A DNA stretch of 64,000 nucleotides from MFD09286-c1 sp963701015 (GCA_963701015.1 OY969556.1:186001-250000); one strand, 5' to 3'; counted from the first letter of the stretch, positions 48,682-58,005 are shown. The notes: generated by a model from the letters alone, not told the origin. Numbers and translations are program-made.

Positions 48682-48786
48682 TGATTAAAGCAGGGGTGTT
48701 TTAATCAATTTTGGTAATTTAGGTTTTAAGGGTTAAATTTTAGGGTTTAGGTTTGGCAGGTATGTGAAAACATACCTGCTTTTTTT
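48682..48786 (+). ncRNA. Candidate small noncoding RNA, about 105 nt
   Basis: The stretch after the -7 element has no open frame but shows an RNA-like plan. A perfect 9-bp hairpin stands at the 5' end (TTGATTAAA, 48681-48689, with TTTAATCAA, 48700-48708; loop GCAGGGGTGT). A G/T-rich single-stranded middle follows, with repeated 'TTTAGG/TTTTAGGG' words. A strong terminator hairpin ends it. It lies between ddl (plus) and lpdA (minus). It could instead be only the 3' end of the ddl message. No known RNA family was recognised. Confidence 0.5.
48756..48786 (+). terminator. Strong rho-independent terminator
   Basis: GCAGGTATGT (48756-48765) and ACATACCTGC (48770-48779) form a perfect 10-bp stem with a GAAA tetraloop, followed by seven T residues. 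It works in the plus direction only. Confidence 0.92.
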
Positions 48787-48826
48787 ATTATACCTAATTT
48801 AAATGATAAATCTGAACTTAAATTTA

Positions 48827-50218
48827 TTATAAGTGTATAACTTCTCCATAAGCTGCAGCCGCAGCTTCCATAATAGCTTCACTCATTGTTGGATGCGGAT
48901 GTATTGATTTCATTATCTCATGTCCTGTAGTTTCAAGGTTTCGGGCAACAACTAATTCGGCAATCATTTCAGTAACATTTAAGCCAATCATATGTGCGCC
49001 TAAAAGTTCGCCATATTTCGAGTCAAAAATTAATTTTACAAATCCATCTTTATTACCAGCAGCGCTTGCCTTTCCAGATGCTGTGAACGGAAATTTACCG
49101 ACCTTTACTTCAATGCCTTTTTCTTTTGCTGCCTTTTCTGTCATGCCCACTGACGCAACTTCAGGCGTTGTATAAGTACAACCTGGAATATTATCATATT
49201 TAATAGGTTCTGGATTTAAACCAGCAATTTTTTCAACACAGGTAATGCCTTCAGCTGATGCAACATGCGCCAGTGCCGGGCCATGAACAATATCACCAAT
49301 TGCATAAACGCCATTAATATTGGTTTTGTAAAAATCGTCTACTACAATTTTGTTTTTTTCAACTTTTATACCCAATTCTTCAAGACCAATGTTTTCGATG
49401 TTTGGAGCAATACCTACTGCCGAAAGCACTATGTCAACTTCCTTGGTAATTTCGCCTGAAGGTGTTTTAATTTTTACTGTGCAGGTTTCACCTTTAATTT
49501 CAACAGATTCAACCGATGACGAAACCAAAACTTCCATACCTTCTTTTTTAAAAGAACGTTCCAATTGTTTTGAAACTTCTTCATCTTCAATGGGTACAAT
49601 AGTTGGTAAAAATTCCACCAATGTAACCTTTGTTCCAATTGAATTATAAAAACTTGCGAATTCGCTACCAATGGCACCTGAACCTATTACAACCATTGAT
49701 GCTGGTTGCTTAGGTAAGGTCATGGCTTCGCGATAACCAATAATTTTTTTGCCATCTTGTTTTATATTTGGTAATTCGCGTGAACGGGCACCGGTAGCAA
49801 TAATAATATGTTGTGCCGTATGTTCAACTTTTTTCCCATCAGTTTGTGTTACTTCAACCGTAGAAGCATTTTTTAATTTTGCTGTTCCGGTAATAACTTC
49901 AATTTTATTTTTTTTGAATAAAAATTGAATGCCTTTACTCATCCCGTCTGCAACTCCTCGGCTTCGTTTTACCATACCTCCAAAGTCAGGTTTTACAGTG
50001 CCTTCAATTTTAACGCCATAATCAATAGCATGTTTAGTATAATCAAATACCTGTGCGCTTTTAAGTAATGATTTTGTTGGAATACAACCCCAATTTAGGC
50101 AAATTCCACCTAATTCACTTTTTTCAATTACAGCAACTTTTTTACCAAGTTGTGATGCTCTAATAGCAGCCACATATCCACCGGGACCGCTTCCAATAAT
50201 AATTATATCGTAATTCAT
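48827..50218 (-). CDS. lpdA: Dihydrolipoyl dehydrogenase
   Basis: A 463-residue flavoprotein. The FAD site is 'IIIIGSGPGGYVAAIRASQL'. The redox disulfide is Cys40/Cys45 in 'GGICLNWGCIPTKS'. The NAD site is 'VVIGSGAIGSEFASFYNSIG', and the interface His-Glu pair is near 'HPHPTMSEAIMEA'. It is the E3 component for 2-oxoacid dehydrogenases and serves as the L protein of glycine cleavage, which connects it to gcvH at 10618. It lies 32 bases after the permease gene on the same strand. Confidence 0.95.
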   Translation of the reverse strand: MNYDIIIIGSGPGGYVAAIRASQLGKKVAVIEKSELGGICLNWGCIPTKSLLKSAQVFDYTKHAIDYGVKIEGTVKPDFGGMVKRSRGVADGMSKGIQFLFKKNKIEVITGTAKLKNASTVEVTQTDGKKVEHTAQHIIIATGARSRELPNIKQDGKKIIGYREAMTLPKQPASMVVIGSGAIGSEFASFYNSIGTKVTLVEFLPTIVPIEDEEVSKQLERSFKKEGMEVLVSSSVESVEIKGETCTVKIKTPSGEITKEVDIVLSAVGIAPNIENIGLEELGIKVEKNKIVVDDFYKTNINGVYAIGDIVHGPALAHVASAEGITCVEKIAGLNPEPIKYDNIPGCTYTTPEVASVGMTEKAAKEKGIEVKVGKFPFTASGKASAAGNKDGFVKLIFDSKYGELLGAHMIGLNVTEMIAELVVARNLETTGHEIMKSIHPHPTMSEAIMEAAAAAYGEVIHL

Positions 50219-50250
50219 TTTACTGGTATTATAATAATTTAATAAATACT

Positions 50251-51285
50251 TTATTTCAATATGAATAAACCAATTAATCCAACAATTAAACCAATTAAAA
50301 TGTTTATAGCCTTTGCAAGGAAAAAACTTTTTTTCGATTCGGCCAGTAAAGGCAAAGCTCCATGTCCATCTTGCACTATTGCACTGGCTAGCAGTGTTGA
50401 AAACGGAATACTTCCACTAATAAATAATGTAACGAAAATTAGGTGTGGCCCAGATTCCGGTATAATTCCAATTAAAACTGCAATAACTAAAATTGCTACC
50501 TGATTCGTCCTTATCCAAGTATCCCAATGCAAATATTTGTTGAAAATTGCTATAAATAAGAATGCACCAAATGTCCATAGGAAAATGCGTAAAAAATGTT
50601 TTTTTACAAGATGCTTCCATAAGTGATCTTCTAAAAAATGTTCTGAAACAGCCACAATAATGAACAGACCGCATAGCATTAATACCAGAAACGAAATTTG
50701 TTCCCAGTCCCAACTTTTATTTAAACTTCCTTCATTAAATTCCCCGGCAAGAATTCCAATTATAATAAGTAATATACCTCCCAATAACGCACCTCTTGGA
50801 AAACTTATATTTCTGATATTCGTGTAAATTTTTTGAAAATCAAACACTTTAACATCAGTTTCTTTTGCATGAATTTCAAAATGCAAATTTTTAGGTTGTA
50901 TAAATTTTTTATTTCGAATAAAATAATCAACTAGAAAGCCTGCAATAATTGATATTATAAAAATTATTATACAAAGTTTAAGTGTGGTTAAAGGGATTAA
51001 AGCAAACATTACAAATGCTTCATCGCCAAATGTTGAAATTAAAGCTGTGACAAGTGCTCCAAAACTCACCAAATTATGAATATACATTGAAACTACCCCG
51101 AAAGTGCCAGCACAGCCTGGAATAACTCCCATAAATCCAGTTAATAAATATTGTAACCATTGTCTTTTTTCTAAACCTTTAGTCCAGTTTCCGCTGGTTT
51201 GAACATTTATAAATTCAATTAATAACATGATAACCAGTACAAAACTGGTGACCATAATTGTGTTTTTAATAGTTTCAATCAGCAT
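50251..51285 (-). CDS. Putative 10-TM heavy-metal/manganese exporter (ArsP_2-like)
   Basis: A 344-residue integral membrane protein with about ten helices in two similar halves. Half one contains 'GVIPGCAGTFGVVSMYIHNL', 'LISTFGDEAFVMFALIPL'. Half two contains 'GIIPESGPHLIFVTLFISGS', 'ASAIVQDGHGALPLLAESKK'. The paired G-x-I-P motifs are typical of the ArsP_2 'putative manganese transporter' family. The substrate is inferred only. It is probably the first gene of a transcript with lpdA. A 14-base duplication overlaps its start. Confidence 0.78.
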   Translation of the reverse strand: MLIETIKNTIMVTSFVLVIMLLIEFINVQTSGNWTKGLEKRQWLQYLLTGFMGVIPGCAGTFGVVSMYIHNLVSFGALVTALISTFGDEAFVMFALIPLTTLKLCIIIFIISIIAGFLVDYFIRNKKFIQPKNLHFEIHAKETDVKVFDFQKIYTNIRNISFPRGALLGGILLIIIGILAGEFNEGSLNKSWDWEQISFLVLMLCGLFIIVAVSEHFLEDHLWKHLVKKHFLRIFLWTFGAFLFIAIFNKYLHWDTWIRTNQVAILVIAVLIGIIPESGPHLIFVTLFISGSIPFSTLLASAIVQDGHGALPLLAESKKSFFLAKAINILIGLIVGLIGLFILK

Positions 51286-51308
51286 TTTTCAATCAGCATT
51301 TCATTAAT

Positions 51309-51316
51309 CAAAGGTA
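51309..51316 (-). promoter_or_regulatory. Putative -7 element of permease-lpdA transcript
   Basis: On the minus strand the bases read TACCTTTG, matching TAnnTTTG, and lie 23 bases before the permease start at 51285. Confidence 0.4.
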
Positions 51317-51416
51317 TTACATTTTAAAATGTTGAAAAATTGAAAAATTAGCAAAGAAAGTTTTCGGTTTTTTCAATTTTTATGTAACTTAACAATCCAT
51401 TTAAAAACTAAACATC

Positions 51417-51992
51417 ATGGCATTTGAATTACCTAAATTAAATTTCGATTTGGACAAACTTGCTCCAAGCATAAGTAAACAAACGCTTGATTTTCATTAT
51501 GGAAAACATCATCAGGCATATGTAAATAATCTCAACAATCTTGTAAAAGGTTCGAAATTTGAAAATGCTTCGCTCGAAACCATTATTCGCGAAGCGTCTG
51601 GTGGTATTTTTAATAATGGAGCTCAAATTTGGAACCATACTTTTTATTTTCAATCGTTCTCTCCGTCAGGTGGGAGTGAACCTACCGGGAAACTTGCCGA
51701 TGCAATAAAAAGTAATTTTGGATCATTTGCTGAGTTCAAAGAAAAGTTTTCAACTGCGTCAATGACATTGTTTGGCTCAGGTTGGGCTTGGCTGGTTAAA
51801 AAGGACGATGGAAAACTTGATATTATGCAAGAATCAAATGCAGGCAATCCTTTAAAAATAGGTTTTACACCAATTTTGACGTGTGATGTATGGGAGCATG
51901 CCTACTATCTTGATTACCAAAACAAACGTGCAGATTACATTGCAGCATTTTGGAATATAATTGATTGGGAAATTGTTGGTGCAAGATTATAG
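51417..51992 (+). CDS. sodB: Superoxide dismutase (Fe/Mn family)
   Basis: A 191-residue protein of normal length. The metal ligands are His27 ('TLDFHYGKHH'), His74 ('AQIWNHTFYF'), Asp157 and His161 ('DVWEHAYYLDYQNKRADY'). Gln70 in the second shell, in 'NNGAQIWNH', is the iron-type position, so an Fe or cambialistic enzyme is more likely than a strict Mn type. It has no signal peptide and is therefore cytoplasmic. It is a single gene, divergent from the metal-permease gene. Confidence 0.93.
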   Translation: MAFELPKLNFDLDKLAPSISKQTLDFHYGKHHQAYVNNLNNLVKGSKFENASLETIIREASGGIFNNGAQIWNHTFYFQSFSPSGGSEPTGKLADAIKSNFGSFAEFKEKFSTASMTLFGSGWAWLVKKDDGKLDIMQESNAGNPLKIGFTPILTCDVWEHAYYLDYQNKRADYIAAFWNIIDWEIVGARL

Positions 51993-52048
51993 CAAAAGTC
52001 AAAATTGTTATAATTAAATATTTCGATGCTTATATAATTCGCAATACG

Positions 52049-53605
52049 TCAAATTACTTTTATTTTGAGTTGTTGACCTGGCATTAATGATGTATTGGAA
52101 TTTAAATTATTCCATTTGCAAATATCATCAAAGGTAATACCTGGATAGCGTTTTGCTATATCCCATAATGAGTCGCCTTCTTTTACTGTATAAAATATAA
52201 ATTTATCCTGTCCTGATAAAGTAGAACTTAAATTATTTGAATTAAAATCTTTTTGAGTGTTCACTTTTTCTGGTTGTTCGTATTGAGCAACCATCTTTTT
52301 TGGAATATATATAATAAGTTTCTGACCATCTCTAATTCTATAGCTATATAAGTCGTTCCAATCCATTAAATCGTTTAAGCGACAGTTAAAATGTTCGGCA
52401 ATTAGTCCAAGTGATTCACCTGTTTTTACCCTATAATATATTGCTTTATAATTATTATTCGGCTTATAATTGTTTTTATAAGAAGTATAATTGGGCGATT
52501 TGTTTAATTCTTTTAAATTAAAATAGATGGAATCTTTATAAGCATATATGGAATCCTTTAAATCAATAAATTTCGAAGTGTATTCAACAGGTAAAGTCAG
52601 TGGATAACTCATGCCCCTTGCAGGTATAATATCATGAAGATATTGTGGGTTCAAGTCACGCAATTCGTCAATAGGTATTTTAAGTAAATCTGAAACCTGC
52701 ATTAAATGCAATGGTTTATTTACCATAATTGTGTCTGTTTTTAATGGCATTACAGCAGGAATTGGTACAATGTTGTGTTCTTTATAATATGTCATTGTAT
52801 AAACTGCAGCAATAAAGGCCGGAACATATCCACGAGTTTCGCGTGGCAAATAGCGATATATATCCCAAAAGTTGCGTCGTCCTCCGGCACGTCTAATTGC
52901 TTTATTAACATTTCCAGGGCCGCAATTATAAGCAGCAACAACTAATTGCCAATCGCCATAGATTGAATATAAATCTTTAGCATATCTTGCCGCAGCCTGT
53001 GTTTCTTTAATTGGGTCGCACCTGTCATCAACTAGACTATTCATAGATAATCCATATAACTTTGCTGTTCCATACATAAACTGCCAAACACCAATTGCAC
53101 GCGTACGCGAGCGTGCACGTGGATTTAATGCCGATTCAATTATAGAAATATATTTTAATTCATTGGGAACGCCATAATAATCGAAAATTTCATCAAATTT
53201 TGGAAAGTAATAATCCGCCAATCCCAGCATTACCTGTACTCTATCGCGCTTTCGCTGTGTGTACATTTCAATATATTGTCGTACTATCGGGTTATAAGTT
53301 AATTTAAACACACTTGGGATGCGCAATAAACGATTCATATAAACTGAATCGGGGATATTTGTGAAAGATGAACTGAGGCTAATGGTATCATTCACTAAAT
53401 CTTCAACAGCGGGCGAATTTCGTATATACCAAAGGTTCAGCATGCTGTCTAAATTATCTGAATATACTTTTTGATTTTGGTTTAAATCGTCAATTTCAGC
53501 TGTATCGCCCTGTTTGGCTAATATAGGCATAGAAAAAGAACCTAATATTAAAAATATACTTAAAGTAAAAATTGTATTCACTCGTGAATGGATATTCAAT
53601 TTCAT
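52049..53605 (-). CDS. mltD: MltD-like lytic transglycosylase with LysM domains
   Basis: 518 residues from the ATG at 53605, preferred to the upstream ATG at 53638 because it starts the signal peptide. The SLT domain has the catalytic Glu157 in 'KYISIIESALNPRARSRTRA', followed by 'GVWQFMYGTAKLYGL' and 'VVAAYNCGPGNVNKAI'. Two clear LysM domains are at the C-terminus ('YRVKTGESLGLIAEHFNCRL' and 'YTVKEGDSLWDIAKRYPG'), with a weaker LysM-like segment before them. It cuts peptidoglycan glycan strands in the periplasm. It is the last gene after parA-parB-DUF5683. Confidence 0.9.
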   Translation of the reverse strand: MKLNIHSRVNTIFTLSIFLILGSFSMPILAKQGDTAEIDDLNQNQKVYSDNLDSMLNLWYIRNSPAVEDLVNDTISLSSSFTNIPDSVYMNRLLRIPSVFKLTYNPIVRQYIEMYTQRKRDRVQVMLGLADYYFPKFDEIFDYYGVPNELKYISIIESALNPRARSRTRAIGVWQFMYGTAKLYGLSMNSLVDDRCDPIKETQAAARYAKDLYSIYGDWQLVVAAYNCGPGNVNKAIRRAGGRRNFWDIYRYLPRETRGYVPAFIAAVYTMTYYKEHNIVPIPAVMPLKTDTIMVNKPLHLMQVSDLLKIPIDELRDLNPQYLHDIIPARGMSYPLTLPVEYTSKFIDLKDSIYAYKDSIYFNLKELNKSPNYTSYKNNYKPNNNYKAIYYRVKTGESLGLIAEHFNCRLNDLMDWNDLYSYRIRDGQKLIIYIPKKMVAQYEQPEKVNTQKDFNSNNLSSTLSGQDKFIFYTVKEGDSLWDIAKRYPGITFDDICKWNNLNSNTSLMPGQQLKIKVI

Positions 53606-53694
53606 TTTCAATCCTCTTTTAATAAGTTCATATAACACAAAATTAAAAAATATATATACTAAATATATATTTCAAAATTTTATTCAAATATATA

Positions 53695-54285
53695 CTAAAA
53701 TCTGAACGTACAACAAATACCAAAGTTATTTGAACCCGGAGTAGTGTTAAATGTAGGGGCAACATGAAGTGATAAATCCTGGTTAATGCTGTAATTCATC
53801 ATATAAGCATCAACAGTGGCGTCAATAATATTGGCTGCATACAAAACAGCCAACCCCATAATACTATAATCACGATTACGACGGTAAAAATCTATAGATG
53901 ATTGAAGAAAATCTTCATTATAATCTTGCAAAGGGTAACCTTGGTATGAGCCCATATTGTTCGGATCGTCATTATGCAACTTGATAAATGCTAATTTAGC
54001 GTCAGAATAATGGCTCTGGTTAAAATTTATAAGATAGGCTAATACTCCCATTCCTGCATATATTATAGGTAACTTCCAATATTTCTTATTATATATTTGG
54101 CCCATCCCTGGTAAAACTGCTGAATAAAAAGAGGCCTTTAATGGAGAATGTACAAAAATTAAACTTGAGTCGCAAGTTTCTACCGCAGTAGAATCTTCCT
54201 GAGCATTACATTTATCTAATGTGAATTGTAATGGGAATAGAATTAATATAATGACAAGTAAATCCTTAATTTTTTTTTTAAACAA
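53695..54285 (-). CDS. DUF5683 membrane protein
   Basis: About 196 residues from a TTG at 54285; longer frames up to 54435 would overlap parB and lack a signal. From the TTG the N-terminus is 'FKKKIKDLLVIILILFPLQF', a good signal sequence. The core 'PLKASFYSAVLPGMGQIYNK', 'YWKLPIIYAGMGVLAYLINF' is the DUF5683 signature, with several hydrophobic stretches. The gene typically follows parA-parB in Bacteroidota. Its function is unknown. The start is uncertain. Confidence 0.75.
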   Translation of the reverse strand: MFKKKIKDLLVIILILFPLQFTLDKCNAQEDSTAVETCDSSLIFVHSPLKASFYSAVLPGMGQIYNKKYWKLPIIYAGMGVLAYLINFNQSHYSDAKLAFIKLHNDDPNNMGSYQGYPLQDYNEDFLQSSIDFYRRNRDYSIMGLAVLYAANIIDATVDAYMMNYSINQDLSLHVAPTFNTTPGSNNFGICCTFRF

Positions 54286-54319
54286 TTGCAAAACAGGCAA
54301 GTTTTTCAAGTATGCGGGA

Positions 54320-55213
54320 TTATTTGGAACTATTATCAAGTGTGGCAATAATACGTTCAAGTTCCTCGTCAGATTTAAATGAAATAATAATTTTACCTGA
54401 ACCTTTTTCATTTCTTTTAAAATCAACAGGAACATTAAAATGTTTGGTTAAATGATGCCGTAAATCTTCATATTCCTGACTAAGAGAGCTTTCGTCTTTT
54501 CCCTTTTTTAACGAAACAGAGGATTTTTCAGGTTCATTCAATAATCGTACCAATTCCTCAACTTCACGGACCGATAAATTTTCTAATGTAGCCTTATTAT
54601 AAATTTCAAGTTGTTTGTCAATATCATCGATACTGATTAAAGCACGGGCATGGCCCATAGATAATTTTTCTTCTCTAAGGCCCAATTGGATTTCGGCCGG
54701 AAGTTTTAAAAGCCTTAAATAATTGGCAATTGTTGCACGTTTTTTGCCAACTCTGTCACTAAGGCTTTCCTGAGTAAGTGCACATTCATCAATTAACCTT
54801 TGATAACTGATTGCAACTTCAATAGAATTTAAATCGGAACGGTGGATGTTTTCGACCAACGCCATTTCAAGCATTCCCTGATCGTCGGCACTACGAATAA
54901 ACGCTGGCACTGTAGTTAGACCTGCAATTTTTGCAGCCCTATACCTACGTTCCCCGGCAATAATTTGAAATTTACCATTGTCGAGTTTACGCAAAGTGAT
55001 AGGTTGGATAATACCTATTTGCCTTATTGAAGTGGCTAATTCCTGCAGTTCTTCTTCGTCAAATTTTTTGCGTGGTTGAAAAGGGTTAACTTCAATTAAT
55101 GAAATTTCAACTTCGTTATCGGCTTCTATCGCCTGGACAATTTCTCTAGGTAAAGTTGCATCTTCAATCAATGCACCTAAACCTCTACCCAATGAGTTTT
55201 TCTTAGCGTTCAT
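54320..55213 (-). CDS. parB: ParB/Spo0J chromosome-partitioning protein
   Basis: A 297-residue protein. The N-terminal CTPase domain has 'VNPFQPRKKFDEEELQELA' and 'QIIAGERRYRAAKIAGLT'. The helix-turn-helix ('LTQESLSDRVGKKRATIANY') and a C-terminal dimerisation segment follow. It loads at parS sites and, with ParA, moves chromosome origins. It starts 20 bases after parA. I found no parS-like palindrome (TGTTCCACGTGAAACA type) in this window. Confidence 0.93.
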   Translation of the reverse strand: MNAKKNSLGRGLGALIEDATLPREIVQAIEADNEVEISLIEVNPFQPRKKFDEEELQELATSIRQIGIIQPITLRKLDNGKFQIIAGERRYRAAKIAGLTTVPAFIRSADDQGMLEMALVENIHRSDLNSIEVAISYQRLIDECALTQESLSDRVGKKRATIANYLRLLKLPAEIQLGLREEKLSMGHARALISIDDIDKQLEIYNKATLENLSVREVEELVRLLNEPEKSSVSLKKGKDESSLSQEYEDLRHHLTKHFNVPVDFKRNEKGSGKIIISFKSDEELERIIATLDNSSK

Positions 55214-55232
55214 TTTATTTTTCTTGCAATAA

Positions 55233-56009
55233 CTATTTTACTTTAACATCATTTTTTTGCATGATTTCTCTTGCAAGATTTAAATAATTTAAGGTGCCTT
55301 TTGATTCGGCATCATAAAGAATACAAGGTTTCCCAAAACTAGGCGATTCGCTAAGCTTTATGTTTCGTTGAACTATTGTTTCGAAAACCATTTGCTGAAA
55401 ATGTTTTTTAACTTCATCAACTACCTGGTTCGAAAGCCTTAAGCGTGGATCGTACATAGTAAGCAAAAATCCTTCTATTTCAAGTTCAGGATTTAAGCGA
55501 CTTTGAATAATTTTTACTGTTGATAATAGTTTGCCAATACCTTCTAATGCAAAATATTCACATTGAACCGGAATTACTACTGAATCAGCAGCAGACAATG
55601 CATTTACTGTTATTAGTCCAAGTGATGGAGAACAATCAATCAGAATATAATCATAAGGGCCAGTGATTTTAGCAATTACCTGTTTCAAAACCTTCTCCCT
55701 GTTTGGCATGTTTAACATTTCAATTTCAGAACCAACCAGGTCAATATGTGAAGGGATTAAGTCCAAACCGTTTATTTCGCTATTCAATATGATAGAATTC
55801 GGATCCTGATCGCCAACCAGACATTCATAAATGCTAGTTTTAATGCTTCTTGTGTCAAATCCTGTTCCAGATGTTGCATTTGCTTGAGGATCGGCATCAA
55901 TAAGAAGTACTTTCTTTTCCAGAACTGCTAAACTCGCAGCCAGATTAATTGCAGTAGTAGTTTTGCCTACGCCACCTTTTTGATTGGCAATTGCTATAAT
56001 TTTAGCCAT
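55233..56009 (-). CDS. parA: ParA/Soj chromosome-partitioning ATPase
   Basis: A 258-residue ParA-type ATPase. The deviant Walker A is 'KGGVGKTTTA' (residues 11-20). 'VLLIDADPQANATSGTGF' is the Walker A' region and 'YDYILIDCSPSLGLITVNAL' is Walker B. It binds DNA nonspecifically in the ATP form and is cleared by ParB. It is the first gene of the parA-parB-DUF5683-mltD run. Confidence 0.95.
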   Translation of the reverse strand: MAKIIAIANQKGGVGKTTTAINLAASLAVLEKKVLLIDADPQANATSGTGFDTRSIKTSIYECLVGDQDPNSIILNSEINGLDLIPSHIDLVGSEIEMLNMPNREKVLKQVIAKITGPYDYILIDCSPSLGLITVNALSAADSVVIPVQCEYFALEGIGKLLSTVKIIQSRLNPELEIEGFLLTMYDPRLRLSNQVVDEVKKHFQQMVFETIVQRNIKLSESPSFGKPCILYDAESKGTLNYLNLAREIMQKNDVKVK

Positions 56010-56359
56010 TTAGTAATGTTTTAAATAAAACACAATGATAAAGAATTATTACTTTGGGTTCAAGTATAATGTTTTAAAAAATTAATATATAAAATTAAAC
56101 ATTTCCTTTTAACCAAAACAGCCCACAAAAATAATATTAAATTATAGAAAATAAAATACACCAAAAGCAATGGATTTAGGCTTTTTAAGCAACCAATACG
56201 TTAAATTTCAACGCTTTGCTTCTGGCAGGTTTAAAATAAAGTTGTTAATAACTTTATTGCTATCAAATATTGCAATAACTAAAACGATGTAATTTAAGCT
56301 ATTACATCGTTTTAGTTATTTACATACACCGAATAACATCTTGAGTAATGAGTTTTCAA
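56010..56359. other. Intergenic region with perfect palindrome
   Basis: 350 AT-rich bases between GH30 and parA, both on the minus strand. No gene was seen. It contains a smaller inverted repeat (AATAAAGTT near 56236 with AACTTTATT near 56250) and the large hairpin at 56274-56320. Confidence 0.5.
56274..56320. repeat. Perfect 20-bp inverted repeat
   Basis: AATAACTAAAACGATGTAAT (56274-56293) is followed by a 7-base loop and its exact reverse complement (56301-56320). It lies 39 bases downstream of the GH30 stop on the minus strand and may end that transcript, although no T-run follows on either strand. It could also be a protein-binding or processing site. Confidence 0.7.
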
Positions 56360-57794
56360 TTAAATTATAACTGTAATAATAGAATGAGCTGAAATTTTTG
56401 ATTTGCCAGCCTTACCATCAAGAACTACTTGATATTCTAAATCTTTGTCTGTTGAATTCATTATTACCACAGCTATTTTGCCACTTATGTTTACAAAAGC
56501 AGTTGCAATTAGGTCATCTGTGGTGGAAGAACAGGCAATTCTTTTTGCACCGGGCCTGATAAACTTTGAAAAATGCCCGATATAATAATACGAATTCATG
56601 TAATGAACCGAACCATCGCGAGTATCTCCAATAATAGGGGATAAGCAATAATTACCAACATGGTTCGGACCACCTTTTTCATCAAGAATAATATTCCAGT
56701 CTGTCCAGCCACAAGCCCAATGATTAAAATCGTTTATCATAGATCGGCCGTAATTTTCACCATGAATCCAGTTGTCTAAGTCTTTCCAGTCGAATGGATA
56801 TTCACAAGCTTCAGTATGTATAAGGTTTTTGTCAGGAAATGCATCATGAACTATTCTTACATTTTCAAAATTATTGCCGGCATACCAATGAAAAGCCATA
56901 CCCCAGATATATTTCGAAGCTTCAGTATCGTCATAAGCTGCCTTTGCTCTCTGGTACATTGGGCCACGATTATGGTCCCAAATCATTATTTTCACATTGT
57001 TTAAATTATTTTTCCAAAGTGTTGCACAAAAAGTTCTTCACGAAATCTTTTTCTTCATCTGCTGAATAAATACACGATTCCCATGTTTGAGTGGCTAAAG
57101 GTTCGTTTTGTACAGTAGTTCCCCAAATATTTATTCCATTTTTTTCATATTCCTGAATAAATTTTACAAAATAGTTTGCCCAAATTTGATCACAATTTGG
57201 TTTTAGTTTACCTCCGTGTAACATATCATTATTAGTTTTCATCCAAGCGGGAGGACTCCAGGGTGATATATATAACTTTAATTTATTATTTGTTGCTTTA
57301 AAAGCTTCTTTAATAAGTGGAATCCTATATTTTAAATCATGCTCAATTGAAAACGATTTTAAAGATGAGTCATTATCTTTAGTATAAGTATAGCTACTAC
57401 TTGAGAAATCGCAACTATGAATATTGGTCCGGGCTAAAGTGTATCCAATTCCTTTAATACTATCGTAATAGGCGGTAATTATTTCATCTTGTTTATCTTT
57501 AGGCAGTTTGTAGAAAGTTTCGGCAGCAGCATCAGTTATTGCTCCACCAATACCTTCAATAGATTGATATGTTTTGGACGGATCAATAATAATTGTAGCA
57601 AAGTTTTCATCAGTTTGAGTAGCAGATTTAAATGTAATAGTGTCGCGTAAAGTAAGTCTCTCATTGGTATTCTTTGCCGTAACATACTCAAGGGCATTTG
57701 AAATGTTAACTTTTTCCGTAATTTGTTTGTCATTGTTTTGATGTTGACAAGCTATAAATGAAAAAGTAATTCCTAGTAACAAATATTTTCTCAT
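56360..57794 (-). CDS. GH30 family glycoside hydrolase (glucosylceramidase-like), frameshifted
   Basis: About 478 residues in two frames. The first part starts with a lipoprotein signal ('FSFIACQHQ') and has 'GIGGAITDAAAETFYKLP', 'LYISPWSPPAWMKTNNDMLH' and the acid/base Glu in 'TVQNEPLATQTWESC'. It stops at 57006 after 'LEK'. The second frame continues with 'VKIMIWDHNRGPMYQRA' and has the nucleophile Glu in 'NLIHTEACE', then the C-terminal beta domain. The break is at a run of five A residues (coding strand). GH30 enzymes cut beta-linked glucosides or xylans. Both catalytic residues are kept, so an indel error is plausible. Confidence 0.85.
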
Positions 57795-58005
57795 GTCAGT
57801 TTAAAATTTAATGGTTTCCTTTCGTAAAGACGTTTTATAATTCAAAAGTAACATTGAAAATTGAAGTTATTTTTGATCCAATATTCTTTAAAATTTTGCT
57901 AATTCATTAAAAATAACAATAGTTTAATAACATATTGGATATTTTTTTACATAATATTAAATAAATTTGGCAACTCTAAATAAATGATATTCAAACATAC
58001 GAAAA

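Noticed and set aside
48756..48786. Terminator of lpdA on the minus strand
   Set aside because: On the minus strand the hairpin is followed by CAAACC rather than T residues, so it works only for plus-strand transcripts.
53695..54435. The longer, 246-residue version of the DUF5683 protein
   Set aside because: Its first 50 residues overlap the parB coding region in another frame and show no signal peptide. A TTG start at 54285 gives a proper N-terminus.
54320..56359. parS centromere sites near parA-parB
   Set aside because: No palindrome of the TGTTCCACGTGAAACA type was found by eye here or in the rest of the window.
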